Assembly: GCA_005116885.1 (NCBI GenBank) | Contig: SWDP01000042.1 | Span: forward strand, 2,398-35,708 | DNA length: 33,311 nucleotides | Source of the DNA: Nitrospira sp. | Lineage (GTDB): Bacteria > Nitrospirota > Nitrospiria > Nitrospirales > Nitrospiraceae | Reading direction: 5' to 3' | Shown here: piece after piece, positions 1 to 7,855 of the stretch | How positions within the stretch are numbered: the first letter of the stretch is position 1 | Layout: each line of letters opens with the position of its first letter | Notes under the pieces: generated by a model | Database searches by the model: none | Told to the model about the DNA's origin: nothing | What the model saw: the letters and a program-made list of their open reading frames with translations, nothing else | Translations under genes and position numbers: made by a program

Positions 1-1012
1 CTTCTTTGAAGAGGTGTTCGGCAAATGAGAGTGCCGTGTCGGCATTGCCGACGAGGATCGGCATGATCGGACTGGCGCTGGGGGACAGACTGAATCCCAT
101 GTGGGTCAATCCTGAGAACAACCGTTCACGGTTCGCCCACAAGCGAGCGCGTCGCTCCGGCTCTCGTTGCAGGATGCGCAATGCTGCCGTGGCGGCAGCA
201 ACCGAACTCGGTGGGGGCGCCGTCGTGAAGATAAAGGACCGGCTCGTATTCATGAGATAACGGATCAATATCGAGGGTCCAGTAAGGTAGGCACCACTGC
301 TGCCGAAGGCTTTACCCAAGGTTCCCATCTGAAATGGGATTTGTGCCTCGATGCCGAAATGTTCGGCCGTTCCTCGTCCGTGCGGTCCCATCACGCCTGT
401 GCCGTGGGCATCGTCAATATAGAGGTCAGCCTCATATTCCTGAGCTAACCGACTGAGTTCAGGCAACGGGGCGAGGTCTCCGTCCATACTGAACAGGCCG
501 TCGGTCACAATGAGTGTGCGTCGTGCCTGGCGTCTTTTGACCAAAAGGGATTTTAGGTGGCTGGTATCGTTGTGGCGATAGATACGGAAGTCGGCTGTGC
601 TGAGACGGCAGCCGTCAATGAGGCTGGCATGGCACAGGCGATCGGCCAGGATCAATCCGCCTTGTTCGACCAGTGCCGGGATCGTGCCAATGTTCGCAAG
701 GTAGCCTGAGCCAAACGTCAGTGCGGCTTCAGTCCCTTTGAACTGCGCCAGGGCCGACTCGAGCTCCTGATGCGGCGGCAACGAGCCTGAGACCAATCGA
801 GCGGCGCCGGCGCCGACGCCAAACCGTTGTGTGGCCTCAATGGCAGACTGAATGACTTCCGGGTGCGTGGCCAGTCCCAAATAGTCGTTTGAGGCGAGCA
901 AGAGGATCTGGCGTCCTGCCATCTCAACGACCGGGCCGACGCCGGAATGGAGCGGAGTCAGGCGCCTGGTCAGATGTCGCGCAGCCAATTCGTTGAGCCG
1001 TTGTTCAAACAT
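1..1012 (-). CDS. bioF: 8-amino-7-oxononanoate synthase, 3' end outside window
   Basis: This PLP enzyme of the alpha-oxoamine synthase family condenses pimeloyl-ACP (or pimeloyl-CoA) with alanine in the first committed step of biotin ring formation, in the cytoplasm. Reading the minus strand from ATG at 1012-1010 gives 337 open codons running off the window edge; the family is usually about 385-400 residues, so only the last 50 or so are missing. Visible motifs are ASNDYLGL near residue 40, the DDAHGTGVMG cofactor region, and TLGKAFGSSG, where the Schiff-base lysine is residue 234 (codon 313-311). No strong Shine-Dalgarno precedes the start. The gene is divergent from the TPR gene to its right. 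No other biotin gene is in view. The frame is uninterrupted and the family assignment is firm. Confidence 0.93.
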   Translation of the reverse strand, partial: MFEQRLNELAARHLTRRLTPLHSGVGPVVEMAGRQILLLASNDYLGLATHPEVIQSAIEATQRFGVGAGAARLVSGSLPPHQELESALAQFKGTEAALTFGSGYLANIGTIPALVEQGGLILADRLCHASLIDGCRLSTADFRIYRHNDTSHLKSLLVKRRQARRTLIVTDGLFSMDGDLAPLPELSRLAQEYEADLYIDDAHGTGVMGPHGRGTAEHFGIEAQIPFQMGTLGKAFGSSGAYLTGPSILIRYLMNTSRSFIFTTAPPPSSVAAATAALRILQREPERRARLWANRERLFSGLTHMGFSLSPSASPIMPILVGNADTALSFAEHLFKE

Positions 1013-1163
1013 GTATGGTGGCCTGTCTGTCAAAATGGGAGACGCATACGTTCTACAAGCCAACCGGCAGATGCCTCATTGACAAAATCGTGAAATCCCG
1101 AGTAAGTATACGGTGCGTACACAACTTGAGGAAACCGTCTCCGCTCTCTCCGACGATCCATCC

Positions 1164-1976
1164 ATGAGCTATCATATCAAGGTTCCTCCCAAGACTCTTA
1201 CGGTCGATGAAGCCCACCTCTCGAGCTGGGTGGACCATACACTCCATGGGCCACGGAATTATCTACGCCCCCTGCTCGTGGGGCTAGGAGTCGTGGTGCT
1301 TGCAGTAGCCGTGGTCGGCGGAGTCTTTTATGTTGATCGCCAGACGACACAGAAAGCTCAAGACCTTGAGCAAGAGGCCATGCGTTTCTTGACCGCTCCC
1401 TCTGCCAGCGACCCTCAGAAGGCCGATCAGGCGCGCAAGGAAGCGATCACAAGGTATCGGCAGATCGTCGATCAATATCCACGAACCGCTTCCGCGCCAC
1501 TGGCCTTGTACCATTTAGGAAATACGTTGGTCCAGGCCAATGAATTGGGTCCGGCGATTGAGGCCTATCAGCGCTTTCTTTCTTTATACGGTTCGAATCC
1601 TTCAATGGCTGGGTTAGTGCAGCAACGCCTGGCCTATGTGTACTTGCATAAGGGAGAACGGGATCAGGCGGTGAAGGCCCTCACCGGTATTTTGGAGACC
1701 CCCGGTACGTTGAATCGAGATCAGGCGCTATTTGAACTGGCGCGGCTGGAAGAATCTCAATCCAGGCCTGATGCGGCGTTGGCTCGCTACCAAGAACTGA
1801 TCAAGGCCTATCCGAATTCTCCCTTCACCAGCGAGACCACAATTCGGACCAAGATCTTGGAGACGAAGAAATCGTTAGCCTCAACGCCTCCCTCGACATC
1901 GACAGCTCCAGTGAGTGCGTCACCGGAGAAAAGCCCTCCGGTTCCTCCACCCTCAGCAAACAAGAAAAAATCCTAA
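1164..1976 (+). CDS. Membrane-anchored TPR protein
   Basis: The protein has a short cytoplasmic N-terminus, one hydrophobic segment (about residues 35-57, rich in Leu/Val/Gly), then tetratricopeptide-like helical repeats up to about residue 235, and a Pro/Ser/Thr-rich tail ending in lysines. The repeats contain the usual A-LYHLG-L and A-YQ-FL patterns, similar to the periplasmic YbgF/BamD-type and YfgM-type scaffolds, so a role in holding envelope complexes together is plausible but not shown. I chose ATG 1164 (product begins MSYHIKVPPK). A GTG at 1113 in the same frame would add 17 residues; neither start has a good ribosome site. A TTGACA at 1079-1084 lies upstream, with no convincing -10, and would favour the ATG start. 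It is divergent from bioF. No specific function can be named. Confidence 0.75.
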   Translation: MSYHIKVPPKTLTVDEAHLSSWVDHTLHGPRNYLRPLLVGLGVVVLAVAVVGGVFYVDRQTTQKAQDLEQEAMRFLTAPSASDPQKADQARKEAITRYRQIVDQYPRTASAPLALYHLGNTLVQANELGPAIEAYQRFLSLYGSNPSMAGLVQQRLAYVYLHKGERDQAVKALTGILETPGTLNRDQALFELARLEESQSRPDAALARYQELIKAYPNSPFTSETTIRTKILETKKSLASTPPSTSTAPVSASPEKSPPVPPPSANKKKS

Positions 1977-1980
1977 CGGG

Positions 1981-2100
1981 CTGCTGTATAAGTCCGTCAG
2001 CGTCGTGCTCTCCTCGAACGCATCTTCAACGTAGCCCAGAGGCTACGCCTCCGGCACGCCAGGGTTGGGCTGGTGAGTCGTTTGTGCTGTGGATCAGCAG
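1981..2100. repeat. Dispersed hairpin repeat, copy A (degenerate)
   Basis: This gene-free stretch between convergent genes holds a perfect hairpin: CGTAGCC at 2030-2036, loop CAGA, GGCTACG at 2041-2047, followed by CCTC. The same layout (an ACGTA arm, a loop, a TACGCCTC arm) occurs at 29330-29356 and, inverted, at 31207-31232. The outer ends are CTGCTG (1981-1986) and CAGCAG (2095-2100), an inverted pair that may mark the element's limits. The stretch GGCACGC followed by a GGGTTGGGC-GGTGAG pattern also resembles the right part of the element at 18811-19027. The outer limits are inference; the hairpin is seen directly. It might double as a transcription stop between the two converging genes, though it has no T tract. 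Confidence 0.5.
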
Positions 2101-2115
2101 AATGGGAAATTGAGC

Positions 2116-2436
2116 TTAGCGGCTGATGATGAGAAAGTCGCCCGGTCGAATCGTCGGACCGGAAAGGCTATTCTTCGTCTTCAGGGTCTTGAGCGGGACG
2201 CGAAACCGCTTGGATACTTTGGCGAGCGTGTCGCCTATACGGACTTTATACCAGTGAGAGGACCCGGCGGTGGCAAACTGAGCTTTTGCCGGAAGCGGGG
2301 GGAACTTGTGGGTCGGGATCTGGTCAAGTTCCTGTTCCACGTTTTCTTTTGCTCCCACCGGAACCTTCAGGTGGTAGGTGTCGTCGCCGGGAGGGGTCGC
2401 GTCTCGCCGGAGCTCAGGATTGAGTAGCCGGAGGTC
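2116..2436 (-). pseudogene. mltD: LysM-containing C-terminal part of the MltD-like protein, after an in-frame stop
   Basis: These 106 codons continue in exactly the same frame directly after the TAA that ends the upstream transglycosylase frame. They begin DLRLLNPELRRDATPPGDD, which is the usual continuation of the MltD linker after ATNISY, and end in a LysM domain (YKVRIGDTLAKVSKRF, then a PGD motif near the end). LysM domains bind GlcNAc chains of peptidoglycan. The first possible restart codon is GTG at 2358-2356, without a convincing ribosome site. The piece is therefore either lost, made by read-through, or separated only by a one-base error in the sequence. The sequence after the stop is not decayed: there is no further stop or frameshift. 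Confidence 0.8.
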
Positions 2437-3528
2437 TTAATAGGAAATGTTGGTGGCCTTGGCGATCGCACGTAGATGGAGTGGCCGCGTGACGATCACT
2501 TCATCGAATTGATGCGGCTCGGCAGATTCTTGAGTGAAGCCGTATCGATCCGGGTTTCTCGCGATAATTGTGGCAGCCATAAATCGCGGCACATACTCTT
2601 TCGTCTCGCGACGAATCAATCGTGTCTTTGAAATTTCGGAAAAGCTTTCCGCCTTGGCCTTATGGAGGGCTCGCATCACCTTGCCTTCTCCGGCATTGTA
2701 GGCGGCCATTGCGAGCGGCCAGGCGCCGAAGAGGTCGTAGAGATCGCGGAGGTAGCGTGCCGCAGCCACCGTTGACTTAATGGGGTCACGGCGTTCGTCG
2801 ACATAGGTGTCGACACGGAGTCCATAGGCCTTGGCCGTGCCTTTCATGAACTGCCAGGGGCCTGTGGCTTTGGCTCGTGAATATGCGTAGGGGTTGAATC
2901 CGCTTTCCACCAAGGAGAGGTAGACCAGATCGCTGGGAAGGTGAAATTCCGAGAAAATCGTCTCGACGAGGGGCTGGTAGCGACTGAGTCGCAGCAGCCA
3001 TTGTCCGAAGCGATCGTGGATGGCCGTATTAAAGTAGCGGATGTGGGCCTGGACTGAAGGGTCCATGACAATGGGAACATTGTAGCTTGCATATTCCGTC
3101 TGACCTGCGTCAGTTCCGGACGGATCTTGTGTCTGCGTCAGCTCAGCCGGAGGATTGAAGGCGTCTGAAAACCGCGCCGTTGCCGGAGAGTTTCCGCTTG
3201 GGTTTGGTTGTAAGAGGTCTTCAGCTCTCGGAACGCTGCTCGTCGTGGATGTGCTTTGATCGGCGGCTTCCGATGGCGGACCTTCGGTATCGAGCGGGAC
3301 AAGATTTGGGTCTGGATCGTCTTCTGATGCGTCGTTCTCGTCTATCAGTGCAGGCGGGTCGGTCGTATTGGGCTTAGAAGGAGTGGCAGTCTGCGCCACG
3401 AGAATGGTCGGGGCAAAGAGGCTGAACCACACACTGAGGAGGATGGTTATTGGGAGGATGGTGTACCCTGGCCCATGAGGCTTCTTCACAGTACGGCCGC
3501 CATCAGTATTGTGTGGAACATGTGTCAT
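2437..3528 (-). CDS. mltD: MltD-like membrane-bound lytic murein transglycosylase, catalytic part
   Basis: The enzyme cleaves the MurNAc-GlcNAc bond of peptidoglycan with formation of 1,6-anhydroMurNAc, in the periplasm. A hydrophobic signal segment near the start is followed by an Asp/Pro/Thr-rich linker and an SLT domain. Family landmarks are SLVESGFNPYAYS with the catalytic Glu, GPWQFM, AAYNAG, and EYVPRFMAA. The start is uncertain: an in-frame TTG lies at 3570, ATG at 3528 and a GTG 13 codons later; I chose the ATG because a promoter-like pair overlaps the TTG. None has a clear ribosome site. The frame stops at TAA 2439-2437 just after ATNISY, whereas MltD proteins normally continue into LysM repeats, which here lie in the same frame beyond the stop. 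The truncated product may still be active, since the SLT domain is complete. Confidence 0.85.
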   Translation of the reverse strand: MTHVPHNTDGGRTVKKPHGPGYTILPITILLSVWFSLFAPTILVAQTATPSKPNTTDPPALIDENDASEDDPDPNLVPLDTEGPPSEAADQSTSTTSSVPRAEDLLQPNPSGNSPATARFSDAFNPPAELTQTQDPSGTDAGQTEYASYNVPIVMDPSVQAHIRYFNTAIHDRFGQWLLRLSRYQPLVETIFSEFHLPSDLVYLSLVESGFNPYAYSRAKATGPWQFMKGTAKAYGLRVDTYVDERRDPIKSTVAAARYLRDLYDLFGAWPLAMAAYNAGEGKVMRALHKAKAESFSEISKTRLIRRETKEYVPRFMAATIIARNPDRYGFTQESAEPHQFDEVIVTRPLHLRAIAKATNISY

Positions 3529-3541
3529 GTTGTGTGAGGCT

Positions 3542-3570
3542 AGACTATCGACGGACTGTATTCGTGTCAA
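3542..3570 (-). promoter_or_regulatory. Sigma70-like promoter for the mltD-like gene
   Basis: On the minus strand TTGACA (3570-3565) is followed after 17 bases by TAGTCT (3547-3542), 3 of 6 matches to the -10 consensus. Transcription would begin close to 3535, a few bases before the ATG at 3528, giving a very short leader that fits the missing Shine-Dalgarno. Prediction from consensus only. Confidence 0.35.
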
Positions 3571-3666
3571 GGAATTGCCAAAGGTATGACGTGCCTTCGT
3601 TGGTGGCGCAGGAGTAGCCGCCCCGCGTAAGATCGTTCACGTTTTATCCGCTAGGAGGTTCAGTCG

Positions 3667-4806
3667 ATGCTGAAACGGTATTTGCTGGCTCCGGGTCCGA
3701 CGCCTGTGCCACCTGAAGTGCTGTTGGCCATGGCACGGCCCATGTTCCACCACCGCGCCCCTGAGTTCGACAAAGTGTTCGCTGAGGTCCGTGACGGACT
3801 CAAGTGGCTTTACCAAACGAAAAACAATGTGCTCATGCTAGCGGCTTCCGGAACCGGAGGCATGGAAGGTGCTGTGTCGAACTTTCTCTCGCCCGGAGAC
3901 AAGGCGCTAACCATTAATGGAGGGAAGTTTGGAGAACGATGGACCAAGCTTTGCAAAACGTTTGGCGCCCAGGTGACGGAAATCAAAGTGGAATGGGGGT
4001 ATGCCGTCGATCCTCAATCGGTGGCCGACGCGCTCAAAAAAGATCCGGGAATCAAAGCCGTGTACGTGCAGGCGAGCGAAACATCTACCGGTGTCGCGCA
4101 CGACGTCAAGGCGCTTGCCGAGATCGTCAAGCCCTATAGCGAGACCATTCTTGTGGTGGATGCCATTACCGCGCTCGGCGTGTTCGACATCAAGACCGAT
4201 GAGTGGGGGATCGATGTCGTGATTACCGGGTCGCAAAAGGCGCTGATGCTCCCGCCGGGTCTTGCCTTTGTGAGTGTGAGCGATAAAGCCTGGCAGTTGG
4301 CGGAGAAAGCGAAGAACACGGCGTTCTATTTCAATTTTAAGAAAGAGCACGAGAACCAGCAGAAGAATCAGACGGCCTATACACCGGCTGTGTCGCTCAT
4401 TGTCGGCTTGCAGGAAGTGCTGAAGATGATGAGGGCAGAGGGGCTTGATGGCGTGTTCGCTCGCCAAGCCAAGCTGGCAAAGGCCATGCGTGAGGGAATG
4501 CAGGGTGCAGGGCTTGAGCTGTTTCCGAAAGAATCACCCAGCGATGCTCTCACTGCTGTGTTGGCGCCGGAAGGCGTGGACGGGCAAGCCATTTATAAGA
4601 ATCTGCGCGTCCAATACGGCATGACAGCGGCCGGTGGACAAGACCATTTGAAGGGCAAGATCTTCAGGCTCTCACACATGGGCTACATGGATCGCTTCGA
4701 TATCATCATGGCTGTGGCAGCTGTTGAGATGGTGCTCAAAGGGCTGGGCCATCCCGTGAAGCTTGGAAGCGGTGTGGCGAAGGCACAAGAAATTCTGATG
4801 GCGTAG
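3667..4806 (+). CDS. Class-V PLP aminotransferase, probable phosphoserine/alanine-glyoxylate type
   Basis: A fold-type I, class-V aminotransferase of the alanine-glyoxylate/serine-pyruvate family, 379 residues, full length. The N-terminus LLAPGPTPVPPEVL is typical, as are ASGTGGMEG (cofactor phosphate loop) and VVDAITALG with the Asp that pairs with the pyridine nitrogen. The Schiff-base lysine is K191 in TGSQKALMLPPG. A strong AGGAGG (3653-3658) sits 8 bases before the ATG. The next gene, 38 bases downstream on the same strand, is serA, so the likely job is transamination of 3-phosphohydroxypyruvate to phosphoserine; archaea and some deep-branching bacteria are known to use class-V enzymes of this kind instead of classical SerC. 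Alternative substrates (glyoxylate, pyruvate, aspartate) cannot be excluded from sequence. Confidence 0.9.
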   Translation: MLKRYLLAPGPTPVPPEVLLAMARPMFHHRAPEFDKVFAEVRDGLKWLYQTKNNVLMLAASGTGGMEGAVSNFLSPGDKALTINGGKFGERWTKLCKTFGAQVTEIKVEWGYAVDPQSVADALKKDPGIKAVYVQASETSTGVAHDVKALAEIVKPYSETILVVDAITALGVFDIKTDEWGIDVVITGSQKALMLPPGLAFVSVSDKAWQLAEKAKNTAFYFNFKKEHENQQKNQTAYTPAVSLIVGLQEVLKMMRAEGLDGVFARQAKLAKAMREGMQGAGLELFPKESPSDALTAVLAPEGVDGQAIYKNLRVQYGMTAAGGQDHLKGKIFRLSHMGYMDRFDIIMAVAAVEMVLKGLGHPVKLGSGVAKAQEILMA

Positions 4807-4844
4807 GGGTTCCGTTTCAATCGCGTTACGATAGGGCGAACACA

Positions 4845-6434
4845 ATGGGTATGAAAATTCTGATCAGCGATAGTTTGTCAACACAGGGTGTGGAGTTGTT
4901 GGAAAAGGCTGGATTCACCGTGGTTGTGAAATCCAAGATGCCGAAAGAGGAATTATTCAAGGAGATTAAGGACGCCGATGGGCTGATCGTGCGGTCAGGA
5001 ACCAAGGTGACGGAAGAACTGATCGCGGCCGCCGGGAAATTGAAAGTCATCGGGCGAGCCGGGTCAGGCCTGGACAATGTCGATACGCCGGCAGCGACCC
5101 GTCGAGGGATCGTCGTAATGAACACGCCGGGCGGCAATACCGTGACGACTGCCGAGCATACGATGTCGATGATCTGCGCCATGAGCCGGCGTATTCCCCA
5201 AGCCACCGCGTCTGTGAAGGCTGGTAAGTGGGAAAAAGACAAGTTCATGGGAGTCGAACTCTACAATAAGGTACTCGGCATCGTTGGTGCGGGACAAATC
5301 GGCAGCCATCTCACGAAACTCGCGCAGGGAATCGGCATGAGTGTGGTGGCTTACGATCCCTATCTGGCTGAAGAGCGGGCCCAGAAGATGGGCATCACCA
5401 TGATGCCGCTGGATGAACTGTTTACGCATGCCGATCTCATCTCCGTTCATACCCCGTTGACGCCTGAGACCAAGGGCCTCATCAATGCCCAAGTGATCTC
5501 GACGATGAAGCCGGGGGTCATGATTGTGAATTGTGCCCGCGGCGGAATTATTCATGAGGGAGATTTGTTTGACGCGCTGAAGGTCAAGCGTGTGGCGGCG
5601 GCCGCTTTCGATGTATTTGAAGAAGAGCCGGTGAAGGCGGATCATCCGTTGTTGACGCTGGATAACTTTATCTGTACGCCGCACATAGGGGCCCAGACGA
5701 CCGAGGCGCAAGAGAATGTCGCGGTTGGGATTGCAGAACAGATCGTCGATTATTTCACCAAAGGCATTGCCCGAGGGGCGGTCAATGTTCCATCGGTCTC
5801 TCCGGAGTTACTCCCACGTCTCCAACCCTACCTGTCGTTAGCCGAGCAGCTTGGGAAGTTGCAAACGCAGCTATGCGAAGGCGGGCTTGAGCGTGTGACC
5901 GTTGAATATAGTGGAGAGGTGGCCAGTCTGTCGGTCGCACCGCTCACGATTGCGGTGTTGAAGGGCCTGTTGGGCCCGGTGATGGAAGCACCGGTGAATT
6001 ACGTGAACGCGCCGATTGTCGCGAAGGAACGTGGAATCGAAGTGAAGGAAATCAAGAGTTCCGACGCAGGCGATTTCACGAGCTTGATTCGCGTGCGAGT
6101 GGAGGCTGGAAAGAAGTCGTACCAGGTGGCCGGTACGCTTTTTCACAAGAAAGATCCCCGCGTGGTGGAGATCGATCAGTTCAATGTTGAGGTGGTGCCG
6201 GAGGGACACATGCTTCTGATCCACAACATCGATCGCCCAGGGGTGATCGGGATGGTGGGGAAGGTGCTTGGCGATAACCAGATCAATATCGTTCGGATGC
6301 AATGTGCGCTCGAAAAACGTGGTGGGAACGCGCTGCTCATTATTGGATCCGATGCAGTGTTCCCAAATATAGCTCTTGAGACGATCAAGTCCAGTAAAGA
6401 CATTCTCTCAGTCAAAGTCGCGGCTCTGTCTTAA
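4845..6434 (+). CDS. serA: D-3-phosphoglycerate dehydrogenase, long form with ASB and ACT domains
   Basis: It oxidises 3-phosphoglycerate to 3-phosphohydroxypyruvate with NAD+, the first step of serine synthesis. The order is substrate domain (residues 1-100), Rossmann domain with GIVGAGQIGSH (145-154), return to the substrate domain with NCARGG (R232), E261 and H280 in CTPHIGA as the catalytic set, an intervening ASB domain (about 325-440), and a C-terminal ACT domain (about 455-527) that begins MLLIHNIDRPGVIG. At 529 residues it has the standard length of the long bacterial form, in which serine feedback acts through ASB/ACT. A second ATG two codons in (4851) is equally possible as the start. 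It probably shares a transcript with the aminotransferase upstream; hisZ follows after 26 bases. Confidence 0.96.
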   Translation: MGMKILISDSLSTQGVELLEKAGFTVVVKSKMPKEELFKEIKDADGLIVRSGTKVTEELIAAAGKLKVIGRAGSGLDNVDTPAATRRGIVVMNTPGGNTVTTAEHTMSMICAMSRRIPQATASVKAGKWEKDKFMGVELYNKVLGIVGAGQIGSHLTKLAQGIGMSVVAYDPYLAEERAQKMGITMMPLDELFTHADLISVHTPLTPETKGLINAQVISTMKPGVMIVNCARGGIIHEGDLFDALKVKRVAAAAFDVFEEEPVKADHPLLTLDNFICTPHIGAQTTEAQENVAVGIAEQIVDYFTKGIARGAVNVPSVSPELLPRLQPYLSLAEQLGKLQTQLCEGGLERVTVEYSGEVASLSVAPLTIAVLKGLLGPVMEAPVNYVNAPIVAKERGIEVKEIKSSDAGDFTSLIRVRVEAGKKSYQVAGTLFHKKDPRVVEIDQFNVEVVPEGHMLLIHNIDRPGVIGMVGKVLGDNQINIVRMQCALEKRGGNALLIIGSDAVFPNIALETIKSSKDILSVKVAALS

Positions 6435-6460
6435 TCCCGCGCCCTACCCATCAGGTTGCC

Positions 6461-7855
6461 ATGGTTTCCGCTCCTCTGAAGCCCCATTCTTCGGGTCAGG
6501 TCCCGTCGTCCCGTGAGCGTTCACTGGTTCCCGTGGGCATGGCGACGATTCTTCCTCACGCGGCGAAGCAGGTCCGTCGCTTTGAAGAACAGCTGCTCGG
6601 TCAAATCAACCAGTGGGGCTACGACGAGATCATTCTTCCCACGTTCGAGTATCTCGACGTCTTGGCGCCAGGGCTTGAGCCGGAGCTGATCGAGCATTGC
6701 TATCAATTCGTCGATCGTACGACTGGGCGGACACTCCTTCTTCGCCCGGATGCCACGGCGCAGATTGCCAGGACGGTGGCCATGGGGCTGACGGGCATGA
6801 CATTACCGCTGCGCCTTTCCTATCGCACATCCGTATTTCGCTATGAACAGGAACATGCCGGGCGTGGCCGGGAAATATTTCAGGTCGGAGCCGAGCTGAT
6901 CGGCCTTAATGATGTTGCGAGCGACAGCGAGGTCATCGATTTGATGATCGAGTGCCTCCATACGATCGGACTCCAGTCCTTCAAGGTGGCTCTTGGACAT
7001 GTGGGGTTCATTAAGGGACTGCTGTTGCGATCAGGACTGTCTGGGCAGGGGCAGAAGTTGGCTGAACAAGCGGCCGCGCGGAAAGATCTGCCAAGACTTG
7101 AGGAGATCCTCGCGAGTGAGCCTATTTCAAAGACAGCGGCCCGTGCCATACGGGAAGCGCCTGAGTTGTACGGTCAAGAGGAAGTGCTGGCACGCGGGCG
7201 AGTGCTCGCCGCCGGCAATCCGGCATTGGCGGCTCCTCTCGATCGGCTTGCCCAGGTCTATCACGCGCTGTGTGCAGCGGGTCATCGAGAGTCGCTGATT
7301 CTGGACCTGGGGGAATTCCGCGGGTTCGACTATTATGATGGTGTCGTGTTTGACGTATTTGCTAAAGGATTAGGGGCGGAGTTAGGCGGCGGCGGACGGT
7401 ATGATCACTTGATCGGTCGATTCGGCAGGCCGTTGCCCTCAACCGGTTTTGCGTTGGACGTCGATCGGCTTTTTCGCACGATCGAGTTTCCCGAGGAGGG
7501 ATCGGCCTCAGCTCGGGTGGACTATCTTGTCGCCGCGCCAAGCCGGGCTACTCGTCGATTGACGGCGGTTGCAGCCCAGTTGCGTAGAATTCGCGTTCGA
7601 GTTGTGCAACAGACGATGAAGGGGAGTGACGCGGCGCTTGTCTCTGCTGCCGTGAAGGCTGGGTTGGCTCAGCAGGCAGCAACAGTGGTGGTGGTCGGTG
7701 CGCCGGGCGTGGGTCCTGATGAGGTGCTGGTGGTTGAGTCCTTCGCGACCCAGCGGCAGGGCCGACGAACCGGCAATCTGGGTCGTCTCTCGAAGAAGAT
7801 GGAGCTTGCCGAACTGGTGTCATCAGCTCGCCGGCAGGTTAAGGAGCGGTCATGA
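6461..7855 (+). CDS. hisZ: ATP phosphoribosyltransferase regulatory subunit, long form
   Basis: HisZ is a catalytically inactive paralogue of histidyl-tRNA synthetase that binds short HisG and gives histidine-sensitive ATP phosphoribosyltransferase activity, the first step of histidine synthesis. Evidence is the class-II synthetase-like core: LLLRPDATAQIAR, YRTSVFRYEQ, and RGFDYYDGVVFDVF followed by LGGGGRYDHLIGRFG. The wording of the core fits HisZ better than a tRNA synthetase. At 464 residues it is longer than most HisZ proteins; residues from about 350 look like an alpha/beta domain resembling the HisRS anticodon-binding domain. No hisG is in the window. Its TGA overlaps the dnaB ATG (ATGA at 7852-7855), so translation is probably coupled. 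The ribosome site before ATG 6461 is weak. A bona fide HisRS is the main alternative. Confidence 0.85.
   Translation: MVSAPLKPHSSGQVPSSRERSLVPVGMATILPHAAKQVRRFEEQLLGQINQWGYDEIILPTFEYLDVLAPGLEPELIEHCYQFVDRTTGRTLLLRPDATAQIARTVAMGLTGMTLPLRLSYRTSVFRYEQEHAGRGREIFQVGAELIGLNDVASDSEVIDLMIECLHTIGLQSFKVALGHVGFIKGLLLRSGLSGQGQKLAEQAAARKDLPRLEEILASEPISKTAARAIREAPELYGQEEVLARGRVLAAGNPALAAPLDRLAQVYHALCAAGHRESLILDLGEFRGFDYYDGVVFDVFAKGLGAELGGGGRYDHLIGRFGRPLPSTGFALDVDRLFRTIEFPEEGSASARVDYLVAAPSRATRRLTAVAAQLRRIRVRVVQQTMKGSDAALVSAAVKAGLAQQAATVVVVGAPGVGPDEVLVVESFATQRQGRRTGNLGRLSKKMELAELVSSARRQVKERS

Noticed and set aside
1079-1112. TTGACA as a promoter for the TPR gene
   Set aside because: No -10 with acceptable match occurs at 15-19 bases; TATACG lies 22 bases away.
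1590-1600. tRNA T-loop-like GGTTCGAATCC
   Set aside because: It lies inside the TPR reading frame and no cloverleaf can be built around it.
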